Assembly (NCBI RefSeq): GCF_016786325.1
Contig: NZ_JADWYU010000109.1
Coordinates: 1 to 45,083 of the forward strand
Length of the DNA stretch: 45,083 bases
Origin: Frankia nepalensis
GTDB lineage: Bacteria; Actinomycetota; Actinomycetes; Frankiales; Frankiaceae
Direction: 5' to 3'
The translations under genes and the position numbers were made by a program. Shown here one piece after another: positions 8,450-16,692 of this stretch. The notes beneath the pieces are model-generated. The model saw only the letters and a program-made list of their open reading frames with translations. It was not told the DNA's origin and ran no database searches. Position 1 is the first letter of the stretch; each line of letters opens with the position of its first letter.

Positions 8450-11446
8450 ATGCGCGCTCGGGGGGCGTCATGGCCGGTCTGGCTGCGGCGGTCGCTGTCG
8501 GTATTGCTGCTGGTAGGCGTGGGCGCGGCATTCGCCGCGCTGGTGCCTGACCCGCCGGGCGTCCGGCCCGCGTCGGTGCGGCTGAACGACGGCGCGGCGT
8601 GGCTCGTGTCGTCGGCGGTGGGCCAGGCGGTTCTGGTGGACGGTTCGACGGGGCAGGTGGTGACGCGCGTCCGGGTGGGCGCCGACCATCCGTCCGGGGT
8701 GCAGTCGGGCGTGGACAGTTTCATTTCCGCCCAGGACGGGACGGTGCGTCGGGTCGACGGCGCGACCTACACGGTGTCGCGGCCGGCGTCGTTCGCGAAG
8801 GCGAGCCAGCGGCTGGCGGTGTACCCGGGCGGCTCTGCCCTGTTCGTGGTCAACCACACGACCGGCACCGTCACCGTCGCGGACCCGCATTCCCTCGCTC
8901 CGCGGGGGGAGTACTCGCTGGCGGCGCGGGTGCCCGTCGGGGCGGTGCTCGCCGACGAGAAGGCCAGTCTGTGGGTGGTTGACGGCGACAACGGCGATCT
9001 GATCCAGGTACGGGGCGAGGGCCGAAAGGTCCAGCCGCGTGCCGTCGACCCGACACTGACCAGGCTGGTGGCGGCCGCCGGCTGGCCGGTGGCCGTGGAT
9101 CTCGCCGCCAGGCTGGCGCGGCCGATCGGCGGTGGTGGCGTGACCGGCGCCGGCGTCTGCGTCGACACCCAGGGCGGCGATGACACCGTCACGGTCACCG
9201 GCGCCGCGCTCGCGCCGGAGGTGTACGTGGTGAGCGGGCGGCGAGGTTTGCTGGTGTTCAGCGACCTCGAGACCGGCCGTTGCGACGAGATCGTGAACCT
9301 GGGCGTGGCCGGCCATCGCCTTGGACAGCCTGTGGAGGCCGGCGGCCGACTGTTCGTGCCTGACTTCAGCACAGGCCAGGTCCTCGTGCTCGACCTCGCC
9401 GCGCGTTCCGTCGTCTCGAGGCCCAAGGTGCTGCCACCGGACACCTCGTTCGAGTTGTCCGTCGAGGGGCCGTGGGTGTTCTTCAACGATCCCGCGAGCA
9501 CCCGCGCCGGTGTCATCTGGTTCGACGGCACCTTCCGGTCGGTGGAGAAGTACGAGCCCGACCAGCGGGGTGACCTGACGCCGAGTGACCCGGGCGCGGG
9601 CCCCGCGCCAGCGGTGCCGGAACAGGAGGACGCCGGCCCGCCGGGATCCGGCTTCGAGCCGGAGCCCGTCGAGACGCCGGGGCCCAACGACGAGCCCGCG
9701 CCCGGGCCCGCGCCCGGGCCGGCCTCGCCGGCGTTTCCCCCGGGCGGTGACGACTCCACTCCGCCGGCCGGCGAGAACTCCACTCCGCCGGCCGTGGACG
9801 ACTCCACTCCGCCGGTCGAGGATGATTCCACTCCGCCGGCCGTGGACGACTTCACTCCGCCGGCTGGGGATGACTCCACTCCGTCGGCCGACGAGGCAAC
9901 TTCGCCGGTAGCGATCGAGGTGTCGGCGGCAAGGGTGGCCGTGGGCGAGAGCGTCTCGCTGCGCGCGGTCGCGACGCGGGCGGGCGAGGCGGTGACCGCG
10001 GCAACCTGGTCGTTCAGTGATGGTAGCGGCGCCGTGGGCATCCAGGTCAGCCACGCCTGGTCGGATCCGGGCACCTACCAGGTCGTTGCGTCGTCGCGCC
10101 TGGCCGACGGCCGGACCGCCCTGCCCGCCGTCGACATCGTCGTGACCGAGCGCCCGGAACCCGAGATCCCGTCCGTTCCCGGGCAGCAGCCGGACCAACC
10201 AGACCAACCAGATCAGCCGGACCAGCCGGATCAGCCGGATCAGCCGACCGACTCGGGGACCGGCTCGGAGAATGATCCGAACCTCCCCGGGTCGGCGAGA
10301 CCCGTGGCCGCGCTCCAGGCCACGGCGGGGCAGGGAGCGGACTGGGCGCTGGTCACCGCGGACGCGGCCGGGTCGACGGGCGCGGCGCCGTTGACCTACC
10401 GGTTCGACTTCGGGGACGGGACGACCACGAGCGCGGCGCCCGGCGCGACCGCGAGCCACACCTTCCCCCGAGAGGGCACCTTCACCGTCACGGTGACGGT
10501 GACCGACACGGCCGGGCAGACCGACCAGGCGACCGCGAGCGTGACCGTCCAGATGCCGGTCCCGAGCTCCGATCTGCAGGTAGTCGTGAACACCAGCCAC
10601 GAGGGCGGCAGCAGGGCTGAGTCCCCGCTGCCGGTCACGGCGGCGGTGACGGCGTCCGGCGGGGTCGGGGCGATGACCTACGAGTTCGACTTCGGCGACG
10701 GAAGTCCGACCGTCGGGCCGCAGTCCGCCGCCACGGCGACCCACACCTATACGCGGGCCAGCGCGAATCCGGACTCCCCAGGCGGTTACCAGGTGACCGT
10801 GACGGTACGGGACTCCACCGGGGCGACAGCCACCGCGACGGCCTGGGCGATCGTCTACCCACATCCGCCGGTCCCGCGGCTCACGGTGACGCCCCAGTCG
10901 GGTTCCGCGCCGCTGACGGTGACACTTGATGCCTCGGGGTCGACGCCTGGCGAGTACGGGATCGTGGGCTACAGCTTCACCGTCAACGTTTCGGGAAGCT
11001 TCGTCGAACCCGTGACGGTGCCGCGGCAGGCGTCGCCGACGGCGACGGTCCAGTTGCCGGTCTCCGGGACCTGGTACGCCACCGTTACGGTGTGGGACCC
11101 CTACCAGGGTGGAGACAATCTCGAGACGCCGGTGCCGATCACCGTGAGCAGTTCGGGACAGGAGCCCCGGATCACCGTGAGCTCGGCGACTCCCGTGACG
11201 CCCTGCGCCAGCGCCCGCTGCGGGCAGGTCGTCATTTCCAGTTCCGGCGGGATTCCGCTGGTAGTCAGCGAGATCATGGAGTTCGGCGAGGTCACCCTCA
11301 TCGGTTCCGGGAACTGCGTGGGGACCCTGGCGCCGGGTGCTTCCTGCAGCTTCACGTTCTCCGACGACCGGAACTCGGGCAACATGATCAAAATTCGCCA
11401 CAACGGCCCCGGCGGATTGGAGGACGTCGACCTCTCCACGGCCTAG
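8450..11446 (+). CDS. Second membrane-anchored beta-propeller / PKD protein, paralogue of 3167-6304
   Basis: A protein of 998 residues; ATG 8450 follows GGAGG by 6 bases. The anchor (about residues 8-33) and propeller region (about 43-376) parallel the first copy closely, including AWLVSSAVGQ, GTVRRVDGAT, AGHRLGQP and FFNDPAS followed by AGVI. The rest differs: a D-D-S-T-P-P-A linker (about 432-484), PKD1 (487-566), a Q-P-D linker (577-601), PKD2 (619-699, RFDFGDG), PKD3 (709-804, FDFGDG), a PKD-like unit (805-901) and a C-terminal domain with four Cys and CVGTLAPGASCSF, resembling ASPM/choice-of-anchor-type Ig folds. There are no fibronectin III domains. It is probably exported and anchored by the N-terminal helix. 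It may be monocistronic. Confidence 0.87.
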   Translation: MRARGASWPVWLRRSLSVLLLVGVGAAFAALVPDPPGVRPASVRLNDGAAWLVSSAVGQAVLVDGSTGQVVTRVRVGADHPSGVQSGVDSFISAQDGTVRRVDGATYTVSRPASFAKASQRLAVYPGGSALFVVNHTTGTVTVADPHSLAPRGEYSLAARVPVGAVLADEKASLWVVDGDNGDLIQVRGEGRKVQPRAVDPTLTRLVAAAGWPVAVDLAARLARPIGGGGVTGAGVCVDTQGGDDTVTVTGAALAPEVYVVSGRRGLLVFSDLETGRCDEIVNLGVAGHRLGQPVEAGGRLFVPDFSTGQVLVLDLAARSVVSRPKVLPPDTSFELSVEGPWVFFNDPASTRAGVIWFDGTFRSVEKYEPDQRGDLTPSDPGAGPAPAVPEQEDAGPPGSGFEPEPVETPGPNDEPAPGPAPGPASPAFPPGGDDSTPPAGENSTPPAVDDSTPPVEDDSTPPAVDDFTPPAGDDSTPSADEATSPVAIEVSAARVAVGESVSLRAVATRAGEAVTAATWSFSDGSGAVGIQVSHAWSDPGTYQVVASSRLADGRTALPAVDIVVTERPEPEIPSVPGQQPDQPDQPDQPDQPDQPDQPTDSGTGSENDPNLPGSARPVAALQATAGQGADWALVTADAAGSTGAAPLTYRFDFGDGTTTSAAPGATASHTFPREGTFTVTVTVTDTAGQTDQATASVTVQMPVPSSDLQVVVNTSHEGGSRAESPLPVTAAVTASGGVGAMTYEFDFGDGSPTVGPQSAATATHTYTRASANPDSPGGYQVTVTVRDSTGATATATAWAIVYPHPPVPRLTVTPQSGSAPLTVTLDASGSTPGEYGIVGYSFTVNVSGSFVEPVTVPRQASPTATVQLPVSGTWYATVTVWDPYQGGDNLETPVPITVSSSGQEPRITVSSATPVTPCASARCGQVVISSSGGIPLVVSEIMEFGEVTLIGSGNCVGTLAPGASCSFTFSDDRNSGNMIKIRHNGPGGLEDVDLSTA
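9745..9900 (+). repeat. D-D-S-T-P-P-A linker repeat
   Basis: About six imperfect copies of a 24-base unit built on GACGACTCCACTCCGCCGGC encode D-D-S-T-P-P-A/V/G steps between the propeller and PKD1. Acidic and Pro-rich, it is probably an extended spacer. Confidence 0.85.
10188..10248 (+). repeat. Q-P-D tandem linker
   Basis: A 9-base unit (CAGCCGGAC/CAACCAGAC/CAGCCGGAT) repeats about seven times and encodes Q-P-D between PKD1 and PKD2. Synonymous variants are arranged in blocks, suggesting stepwise slippage. Confidence 0.85.
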
Positions 11447-11629
11447 TCCCATTAGGGCGCGTATCTGGTTGTCATCAATGGGAGGTTTTCCCGGGCTGCT
11501 TGACCCGGATCAAGGAGGCTCGGGGAGTGGAGACCGGCGAGGTGGCCGCGCGGGGTCTTGGCCTGGCTGGTCTGGGGCGAGTGGCGCGGGTGTTTTCGGA
11601 AGACCGACCGCGGCTGCGATGATCGACCG

Positions 11630-12763
11630 GTGAGGTGGACGACTGACGACTTCCGCGTCGGCTACAGCCAGTACTACCTGTGCGATTACAACGTGGTCCC
11701 CGAGGGTGCGGGCCTGAGCCAGGCCTTTCAGGGGAACTCGCTCGTCGGGGCGGGCGGAGGGCACCTGGCCGTGGTCTGCGGGACCGACTACGGGCGGATC
11801 CGGATCACCGTCGACGTCCGCGACGACGAGCCCGCCGCTGCCTTCGACGGCTGGCCCATGGTCGTGGACATCAGCCATCACAGCAACGCGGGCCGGACCT
11901 GGCTCGGCGACATGGACACGGGCGGGCCGCCCGAGCTGGGGAACCTGACGCCCGGCGGCCCTGGCTGGTACCGGGTCCGCGTGCGGGCGAGGGGTCGCGA
12001 CGCCGCGCGAGCCGCCGGTATCGCCTGCGTCGACGCCGACCCGCCGCTCGAGGAACACGCGGTGAGCATCTGGCCGGCGCCGCCCGCGCCCGACGTCGTC
12101 CACCGCGCCGACGACGAGGTCGCCCGCGGGCCGCGGCCAGCCCCGGGCGGTCCACTGCCCGCTTTCTACCCGGAATGCCGCGCTGGCTGGGCGCCGCCGC
12201 CCGCCAGCGACGAGCCCACGGAACTGGTACCGCAACGCGTCGAGAAGATCATTGACTGGACCGTCGCCCACTATCCCGGGGCCCAGCTCGTCGGCGCGCG
12301 CCTCGCCGGCCGGGACCTGACGTTCGCCGACTTCATGGCGGCCCGTCTTACCGGCGCGGACCTCACGGGCGCGGTACTCGTCAAGACGAATCTCATCGCG
12401 ATCGACCTCGCCGGGGCCCGCCTGTCCGGGGCCGACCTCGACGGCGCGGACCTCGCCAACGCCAACCTGACAGGTGCCCGGCTCGACGACGCCGTCCTGA
12501 CCGGTGCCCATCTCAGCGAGGCCCGCCTCGTCGGCGCGATCCTCACGCGCGCGAACCTGCACCGGGCCGGTCTCGTCGGCGCGGACCTCACCGGCGCCGA
12601 CCTGACCGGCGCGCGACTCGACGGCGTCCGCTGGTCGCGGTCCCCGGACTGGCCGGAGACGACCCGCTGGCCGACTCCAGCCCTGGCCCAGCACATCCGG
12701 GCCCATTCCGATGCGTCCCCGATCAAGCCCACCGACTTCACCGTCCGCGCGCTCACCCTCTGA
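11630..12763 (+). CDS. Pentapeptide-repeat protein with an unassigned N-terminal domain
   Basis: A protein of 377 residues. GTG 11630 (start of [17 protein letters not shown]) is preferred; the only upstream in-frame start is a TTG with no family-like sequence after it. Residues 1-180 form an alpha/beta domain opening with [11 protein letters not shown], seen in some actinobacterial proteins of unknown role; I do not assign it. About residues 217-332 are pentapeptide repeats of A(D/N)LxG type ([24 protein letters not shown]), forming a right-handed quadrilateral beta helix with roughly 20 units. Such proteins can mimic DNA and bind gyrase, or serve as scaffolds; nothing here decides. There is no signal peptide, so it is probably cytoplasmic. 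A hairpin sits 10 bases after the stop. Confidence 0.85.
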   Translation: MRWTTDDFRVGYSQYYLCDYNVVPEGAGLSQAFQGNSLVGAGGGHLAVVCGTDYGRIRITVDVRDDEPAAAFDGWPMVVDISHHSNAGRTWLGDMDTGGPPELGNLTPGGPGWYRVRVRARGRDAARAAGIACVDADPPLEEHAVSIWPAPPAPDVVHRADDEVARGPRPAPGGPLPAFYPECRAGWAPPPASDEPTELVPQRVEKIIDWTVAHYPGAQLVGARLAGRDLTFADFMAARLTGADLTGAVLVKTNLIAIDLAGARLSGADLDGADLANANLTGARLDDAVLTGAHLSEARLVGAILTRANLHRAGLVGADLTGADLTGARLDGVRWSRSPDWPETTRWPTPALAQHIRAHSDASPIKPTDFTVRALTL

Positions 12764-12773
12764 CAGCCGAGAC

Positions 12774-12799
12774 CCCGCCTCCCGGATCACCGAGGCGGG
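12774..12799 (+). terminator. Hairpin after the pentapeptide gene
   Basis: An 8-bp stem CCCGCCTC / GAGGCGGG with a 10-base loop, starting 10 bases after the stop codon. It lacks a U-tract and is a probable terminator between convergent genes. Confidence 0.55.
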
Positions 12800-12854
12800 C
12801 GCGCCGGCCGGCAGCTCCCACCCGGCCCCACCGTGGCCGAGTACTTCCCACTCA

Positions 12855-12886
12855 TGGACGAACAGTGGGTTGGACGAACAGTGGGT
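12855..12886. repeat. Perfect 16-bp tandem repeat
   Basis: TGGACGAACAGTGGGT occurs twice head to tail (12855-12870, 12871-12886) between convergent genes. CCCACT at 12847-12852 can pair with AGTGGG inside the first copy. Not in any supported gene. Confidence 0.9.
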
Positions 12887-12932
12887 GACCGCCGTCGGCG
12901 AGTCGGTCAGGGGCGGGGGCACCACGGCCGCG

Positions 12933-13160
12933 TCATCGGCGCGTGCCGGGGTCGGCGGGCCCCTCGGAACGGTCGGGAAAGAAGATTTCCTCGATGGTCA
13001 GGTTGAAGATGCCGGCGAGGGTGAACGCCAGGGGCAGGCCGGGGTCGTACCGTCCGGTCTCGATCGCGTTGATGGTCTGCCGGGATACCTGGCACCGGTC
13101 GGCCAGGTCGGCCTGACTCCACCGGCGCTCGGCTCGCAGCGTGCGTAGCCGGTTTCTCAC
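12933..13160 (-). CDS. Small XRE-family helix-turn-helix regulator
   Basis: A protein of 75 residues; the GTG start overlaps the stop of the upstream membrane-protein gene (GTGA), so the pair is coupled. Nearly the whole protein is one Cro/C1-type HTH: LRTLRAERRWSQADLADRCQ then VSRQTINAIETGRYDPGLPL, with the family's usual L-A-x-x-F-x-x-x-I-E-E-I-F ending. This is the short regulator commonly paired with a small multi-TM protein, in which the membrane partner is thought to modulate the regulator. It probably autoregulates the pair; see the direct repeats at 13577-13607. Confidence 0.9.
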   Translation of the reverse strand: MRNRLRTLRAERRWSQADLADRCQVSRQTINAIETGRYDPGLPLAFTLAGIFNLTIEEIFFPDRSEGPADPGTRR

Positions 13161-13564
13161 CGATGCAGGCGGGTGCGCAGGTCCGCGATGACGAACCAGA
13201 TCCCCACGCCTCCGATGACGATCGCCTCGCTGAGGGGGCGCAGCCCGACGATGTCGGTGGCATCGAGCAGGACGGCGATCTGAAGGCCCACGAGGACGAC
13301 GGCGAAGGCGATCGCCATGCTCTCCAGCTGGATCTTGCGCTGATACTCGTCGGCGCGGTGGAAGGCCCGCACCAGGACCCACACGACGGAGAGCGTGAAG
13401 GCGCCGGTCACGCCGATCCACCAGGCCTTGTCGGCGGTGGACTGGTCGGGTGAACTGCCCAGCGCCAGCGCGATCGCCCCGAGGAGGGAGACCGGGATGC
13501 CGTCGATCATGATCGCCCTGCGGGCGTCGCGCGTCACGTTGTCCTGCCGAGTCTCGTCAACCAC
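13157..13564 (-). CDS. Four-TM membrane protein partnered with the XRE regulator
   Basis: A protein of 135 residues starting at GTG 13564, with hydrophobic segments near residues 23-36, 48-66, 81-100 and 112-128. A charged stretch, RADEYQRKIQLESMAIAF, sits between TM2 and TM3 and is typical of the small membrane partners of XRE regulators. No enzyme motif is seen. It is cotranscribed with the downstream regulator. The start codon lies 6 bases below a good -10 box, so the mRNA may be leaderless; MIDGIPVSLL, 18 codons in, is an alternative start with no obvious ribosome site. Confidence 0.82.
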   Translation of the reverse strand: MVDETRQDNVTRDARRAIMIDGIPVSLLGAIALALGSSPDQSTADKAWWIGVTGAFTLSVVWVLVRAFHRADEYQRKIQLESMAIAFAVVLVGLQIAVLLDATDIVGLRPLSEAIVIGGVGIWFVIADLRTRLHR

Positions 13565-13570
13565 GAGCCC

Positions 13571-13599
13571 AATGTAAAGTTTGCTTTCCAGCTAGTCAA
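13571..13599 (-). promoter_or_regulatory. Probable sigma-70-type promoter of the XRE/membrane pair
   Basis: On the minus strand, TTGACT (13599-13594) and TACATT (13576-13571) are separated by exactly 17 bases. A transcription start about 7 bases further falls at or near the GTG at 13564, so the transcript would be leaderless. This is the best promoter match I see in the window. Confidence 0.7.
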
Positions 13600-13607
13600 G
13601 GTTGCTT
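13577..13607. promoter_or_regulatory. Direct-repeat operator candidate for the XRE regulator
   Basis: On the plus strand, AAGTTTGCTT (13577-13586) and AAGGTTGCTT (13598-13607) differ at one base and start 21 bases apart, two helical turns. They fall in the promoter spacer and over the -35, a layout suited to repression. Confidence 0.5.
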
Positions 13608-13658
13608 GTCATCCCGGCACGCCCAAGGCCTCGGACTTTCGCCTGGGAGGCTGACGGA

Positions 13659-13693
13659 CGCCCGGCCTCGTGGCTGTCCCGCGAGGCCGGGCG
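13659..13693 (-). terminator. Hairpin terminator of the RCC1-repeat gene
   Basis: A perfect 12-bp stem CGCCCGGCCTCG / CGAGGCCGGGCG with an 11-base loop, starting 7 bases beyond the RCC1 stop codon on the minus strand. No U-tract. Confidence 0.65.
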
Positions 13694-13700
13694 CATGGAG

Positions 13701-15083
13701 CTACGGCCGCTCGCACTCGGGCACGGCGAGCGGGCACTCAGGGTCGTTCGCCGGCGGCGGTTCCTCGGTGGGCGGGTCGCCCGGGACCGGGTTCGGGAGC
13801 GGCTTGGCGACCTGTTCCGGCGGGGCGATGACCAGGTTGAAGTCGTAGCCCGCCGCGAACGAGCCGACCCCCGTGAGCCCCGGGATCTGGAGGGCAATCG
13901 GCTCGGTGAGCCACGGCGTGCCGAGGCCCAGCTGCCCCGACTTGTTGGAGCCCCACGACCACAGCGTTCCGTCCTGGCGCTTCGCGAGGCTGTGGTCCTC
14001 CCCGACCGCGAGGTCGACGAAGTCCTCCGGTGCCCAGACCGCCGCGGTCGGAGTGGCCGTGTCCTGGTAGGTGCCGATTCCGAGCTGCCCCAAGTCGTTG
14101 CAGCCCCAGCCGAGCACCTTGCCGACGGTGCCGCCGTCGGTCGACAGGACGAGGGTGAAGTCCCCGCCGGCCGCGGCCATGGTGACGTCGTGCAGCCCTT
14201 CGATGAGGACCGGCAGCGTCTCGAACGTCTCCTCCCGGCCGGGTATCAGTTGCCCGCACCGGTTCGTGCCCCAGGCCCAGACTGTGCCGTCCGCGCGCAC
14301 CGCGACGCTGTGGTGGTAGCCCGCGGCGACCTGGACGACGTCGTCGAGGCCGTCGACGCGCACCGGCTCGAACCGGTTCTGCTGGTCGCCGGCGCCCAAC
14401 TGGCCGTATTCGCCGTATCCCCAGGCCCAGACGGTGCCGTCGCTCCTGAGCGCGAGGGTGTGCCCCTGGTTGACGTCGATCTGGGTGACGTCGGTCAGGC
14501 CGGGCACCTGCACCGGGGTGAGGCTCTCGGTCGTGGCGCCGCCGTCGCCCAGCTGCCCGATGGTGTTGTTCCCCCAGGCCCAGACGGTGCCGTCCGCGCG
14601 CAGCGCGGCGCTGAACGCCCATCCGCCCTCGGCCTGGACGACGTTGTCAAGGCCGGCTACCTGGACCGGCGCGGTCCGGTGGGTCTTGGTCCCGTCGCCC
14701 AGCTGGCCGTGGTAGTTCTTGCCCCAGGCCCAGAGCTGGCCGGCGTCGTCCACCGCCAGGCTGTGCCGGCCCTCGGCGGCGAAGACCTTGTCCCACCCGC
14801 CGACCGTGCCGTCCACCTGCCTCGGGATGTCGGACGACGGCCCGCTGTATCCCCCGCCATACCCCCAGGCCGCCACGGCGCGGAGCTGGCCGGGAGCGTA
14901 GGTCGAGTCCGCCGCCGCCGGCCCGGCGAGAGCGACGGACGTGACCGCGACGGCCGCGGCGGACCAGACGGCAAGGCGCCGGCGCCGGGTCCCGGCCCGT
15001 GGCCGGGTCGCCTGGGACGCCGATGGCCCCGGTCGGGCCGACACAGGGGTAAGGGCCACCCCCGAGGGGCGTGATCGAAACAC
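13701..15083 (-). CDS. Secreted RCC1-repeat (beta-propeller) protein
   Basis: A protein of 460 residues. The GTG at 15083 has AGGAG about 7 bases upstream, so I prefer it to the TTG at 15119. A long Arg-rich n-region is followed by a hydrophobic core (LAVWSAAAVAVTSVALA) and an A-A-A-D cleavage-like site, so it is probably exported. The body has about seven RCC1 units with the hallmark W-A-W-G-x-N-x-x-G-Q-L-G-D-G (for example GTVWAWGNNTIGQLGDGG and GTVWAWGYGEYGQLGAG), forming a seven-bladed propeller. The tail is Pro/Glu-rich with two Cys (ECPLAVPECERP). In bacteria these proteins are generally surface or secreted binding proteins; the ligand is unknown. No partner gene is evident. Confidence 0.9.
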   Translation of the reverse strand: MFRSRPSGVALTPVSARPGPSASQATRPRAGTRRRRLAVWSAAAVAVTSVALAGPAAADSTYAPGQLRAVAAWGYGGGYSGPSSDIPRQVDGTVGGWDKVFAAEGRHSLAVDDAGQLWAWGKNYHGQLGDGTKTHRTAPVQVAGLDNVVQAEGGWAFSAALRADGTVWAWGNNTIGQLGDGGATTESLTPVQVPGLTDVTQIDVNQGHTLALRSDGTVWAWGYGEYGQLGAGDQQNRFEPVRVDGLDDVVQVAAGYHHSVAVRADGTVWAWGTNRCGQLIPGREETFETLPVLIEGLHDVTMAAAGGDFTLVLSTDGGTVGKVLGWGCNDLGQLGIGTYQDTATPTAAVWAPEDFVDLAVGEDHSLAKRQDGTLWSWGSNKSGQLGLGTPWLTEPIALQIPGLTGVGSFAAGYDFNLVIAPPEQVAKPLPNPVPGDPPTEEPPPANDPECPLAVPECERP

Positions 15084-15186
15084 TGTCCATCTCCTCGCGC
15101 GCAACGCGGTCGCGGTCAAGGAGGCCGGCTGCCGTGCGCCAGCGCCGCCAGACCCGCGGCGTAGCGGGCGGAGGGGCGCCAGCCAC

Positions 15187-15209
15187 CGCCCCGGCGCGTT
15201 GCCGGGGCG
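15187..15209 (-). terminator. GC-rich hairpin between the NmrA-like gene and the RCC1 gene
   Basis: A 9-bp perfect stem CGCCCCGGC / GCCGGGGCG with a 5-base loop. It lies 173 bases after the upstream gene's stop and 104 bases before the RCC1 start, so it could be a terminator or a leader structure. The rest of 15084-15381 shows no gene. Confidence 0.4.
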
Positions 15210-15381
15210 ATCGCGACGTTACGGACAGCCCCCGTTTGATTCCCGTCAGCATCGCCACGGCGACAGCGCGCTCACACGGGGCCGGTGGCGGGGATGGCGT
15301 CACCGTGTCGTGCGGCGCTCGCCGTGCCGGCCGGGTCTGCCGGGTCGGCGTGGCGGTGGCGGGGCCAGCGGAAGCGGGGGG

Positions 15382-16221
15382 TCAGCGGAAGGCGCCGAGG
15401 TTGTCCCGAGCCCAGGCCGCGAACGCCCGGCCGGGGCGGCCGAGCACGGTGGTGAGGTCGGGGCCGACGGCGCTCTCCTCGGCCGTCGGGCTTCCGAGGA
15501 TGGTCAGGGTGTCGTCGGCGACGGAGGCCGGCATCCACCCCACCATCTGCTCGCGGGCCTGCTCGCGGGAGATCTCGACGAAGGTCACCGGTTCGCCGAG
15601 GGCCACGCCGAGGGCCGTCGCCCGGTCGCGCGGCGAGGTCGAAGGCCCGGCCAGGACGTAGATCTGGCCGGCGTGGCGCGGGTCGAGCAGGGCCGCGGCC
15701 GCGACGTCGGCCAGGTCGGCCGGGTCGACGGACGGAAGCGCGACGTCGCCGTACGGCGCGAACACCGTCCGCTGCGCCTGCACCGAGGGTGCCCAGGCGA
15801 GCGCGTTGGAGTGAAAGCCGCCTGGTCGCAGGATGGTCCACTCCAGGCTCGACCCGGTCACGGCGTCCTCGAGCGCCCGGAACCCGTCGTAGGCCGACAG
15901 GTCCGGACGGGTGCCGGCGGCCACCGACGACAGGAGCACCACCCGGTGGACACCGGCGGCCTGGGCGGTGTCGAGGATCGCCGCCGCGTCGAGGCCGTCG
16001 CCGGAACCGTGGACGAGCAGGAACAGCGCGTCGGCTCCCCGCAGGGCGGGGGTGAGGCTCTCGGGTTCGGCGAGGTCGGCGCGGACGGCGGTGAGCCCGG
16101 CGCCGACCGGTAGGGGCGCCGAGGCGCCTCTCGACACGGCGGTCACTGTCTCGCCGGCGGCGAGCAGGTTCCTGGCGAGGTGGCGGCCGATGTTGCCGGT
16201 CGCGCCGGTCACGACGATCAC
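15382..16221 (-). CDS. NmrA/SDR-type NAD(P)-binding oxidoreductase
   Basis: A protein of 279 residues; GTG 16221 has GGAGG 6 bases upstream. It opens with the Rossmann motif VIVVTGATGNIGRHLARNL (G-x-x-G-x-x-G), continues with ADLAEPESL, a G-V-x-R-V-V-L-L-S-S strand, and WTILRPGGFHSNAL, which are features of atypical SDRs of the NmrA/quinone-reductase-2 (QOR2) group. These either reduce quinones or sense NAD(P). It is divergent from an HxlR regulator 97 bases away; the same pairing occurs in known redox-responsive modules (QorR/QorB type), so regulation by that protein is likely. The substrate is not inferable. Confidence 0.88.
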   Translation of the reverse strand: MIVVTGATGNIGRHLARNLLAAGETVTAVSRGASAPLPVGAGLTAVRADLAEPESLTPALRGADALFLLVHGSGDGLDAAAILDTAQAAGVHRVVLLSSVAAGTRPDLSAYDGFRALEDAVTGSSLEWTILRPGGFHSNALAWAPSVQAQRTVFAPYGDVALPSVDPADLADVAAAALLDPRHAGQIYVLAGPSTSPRDRATALGVALGEPVTFVEISREQAREQMVGWMPASVADDTLTILGSPTAEESAVGPDLTTVLGRPGRAFAAWARDNLGAFR

Positions 16222-16317
16222 GGGGTACCTCCGGGTCGGGTTCAGGCTGACCCGGGGCACGCTACATTCGTGTGGATAGTAGGTTCCCCATGGAAAGTAT
16301 CGAGAGCAGGAGCCTGC
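16222..16317. promoter_or_regulatory. Shared divergent promoter region of the oxidoreductase and HxlR genes
   Basis: These 96 bases hold both start regions and are more AT-rich in the middle (16262-16305). TTCC-CCAT-GGAA at about 16284-16295 is a short dyad that could form part of an HxlR site. I cannot fix -10/-35 boxes with confidence. Confidence 0.35.
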
Positions 16318-16692
16318 ATGACCGCCACCGCCGAGGCGTCGACCGGTGTCCGTCCCTGTCCCATCGGGCCGGTCGTCGAGCTGGTGTTCAGCCGCTGGAC
16401 CACCCCGATCCTCTGGGCGCTGCACGAACGCGGCCCCCAGCGTTTCGTCGAACTCGAGCGAACGCTGGGCATCACGCCCAAGGTGCTGACCCAGCGGCTG
16501 CGGCAGATGGAGCGCGACGGGCTCGTGGTCCGCACCTACCACCCGGAAATGCCGCCCCGGGTGGAGTACGAGATCAGCGAACTCGGCGAGAGCCTCGCCC
16601 CCGTCTTCGCCGCCCTCACCCAGTGGTCCGAGCAGCACCTGCCAGCCGTGCACCAGGCACGGGCGGCGTACTCCGGGCCGCTGCCACGCTGA
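16318..16692 (+). CDS. HxlR-family winged-helix regulator
   Basis: A protein of 124 residues; ATG 16318 follows AGGAG by 5 bases. It has the HxlR/DUF24 pattern: Cys14 in CPIG, then RWTTPILWAL, RFVELERTLGITPKVLTQRL, a wing with VEYEISELGESLAPV, and a final helix with W-S-E-Q. The N-terminal Cys is the conserved position used by thiol-redox HxlR members such as YodB and QorR to sense quinones or aldehydes. It is likely to repress the divergent oxidoreductase and itself. The 3' end overlaps the antisense reading frame at 16536-17489 by 157 bases. Confidence 0.93.
   Translation: MTATAEASTGVRPCPIGPVVELVFSRWTTPILWALHERGPQRFVELERTLGITPKVLTQRLRQMERDGLVVRTYHPEMPPRVEYEISELGESLAPVFAALTQWSEQHLPAVHQARAAYSGPLPR

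Noticed and set aside
12855-12886. Possible CRISPR-like repeat
   Set aside because: Only two copies with no spacer, and no cas genes nearby.
15084-15381. Riboswitch in the leader of the RCC1 gene
   Set aside because: There is one 9-bp hairpin but no conserved core of a known class such as c-di-AMP or cobalamin.
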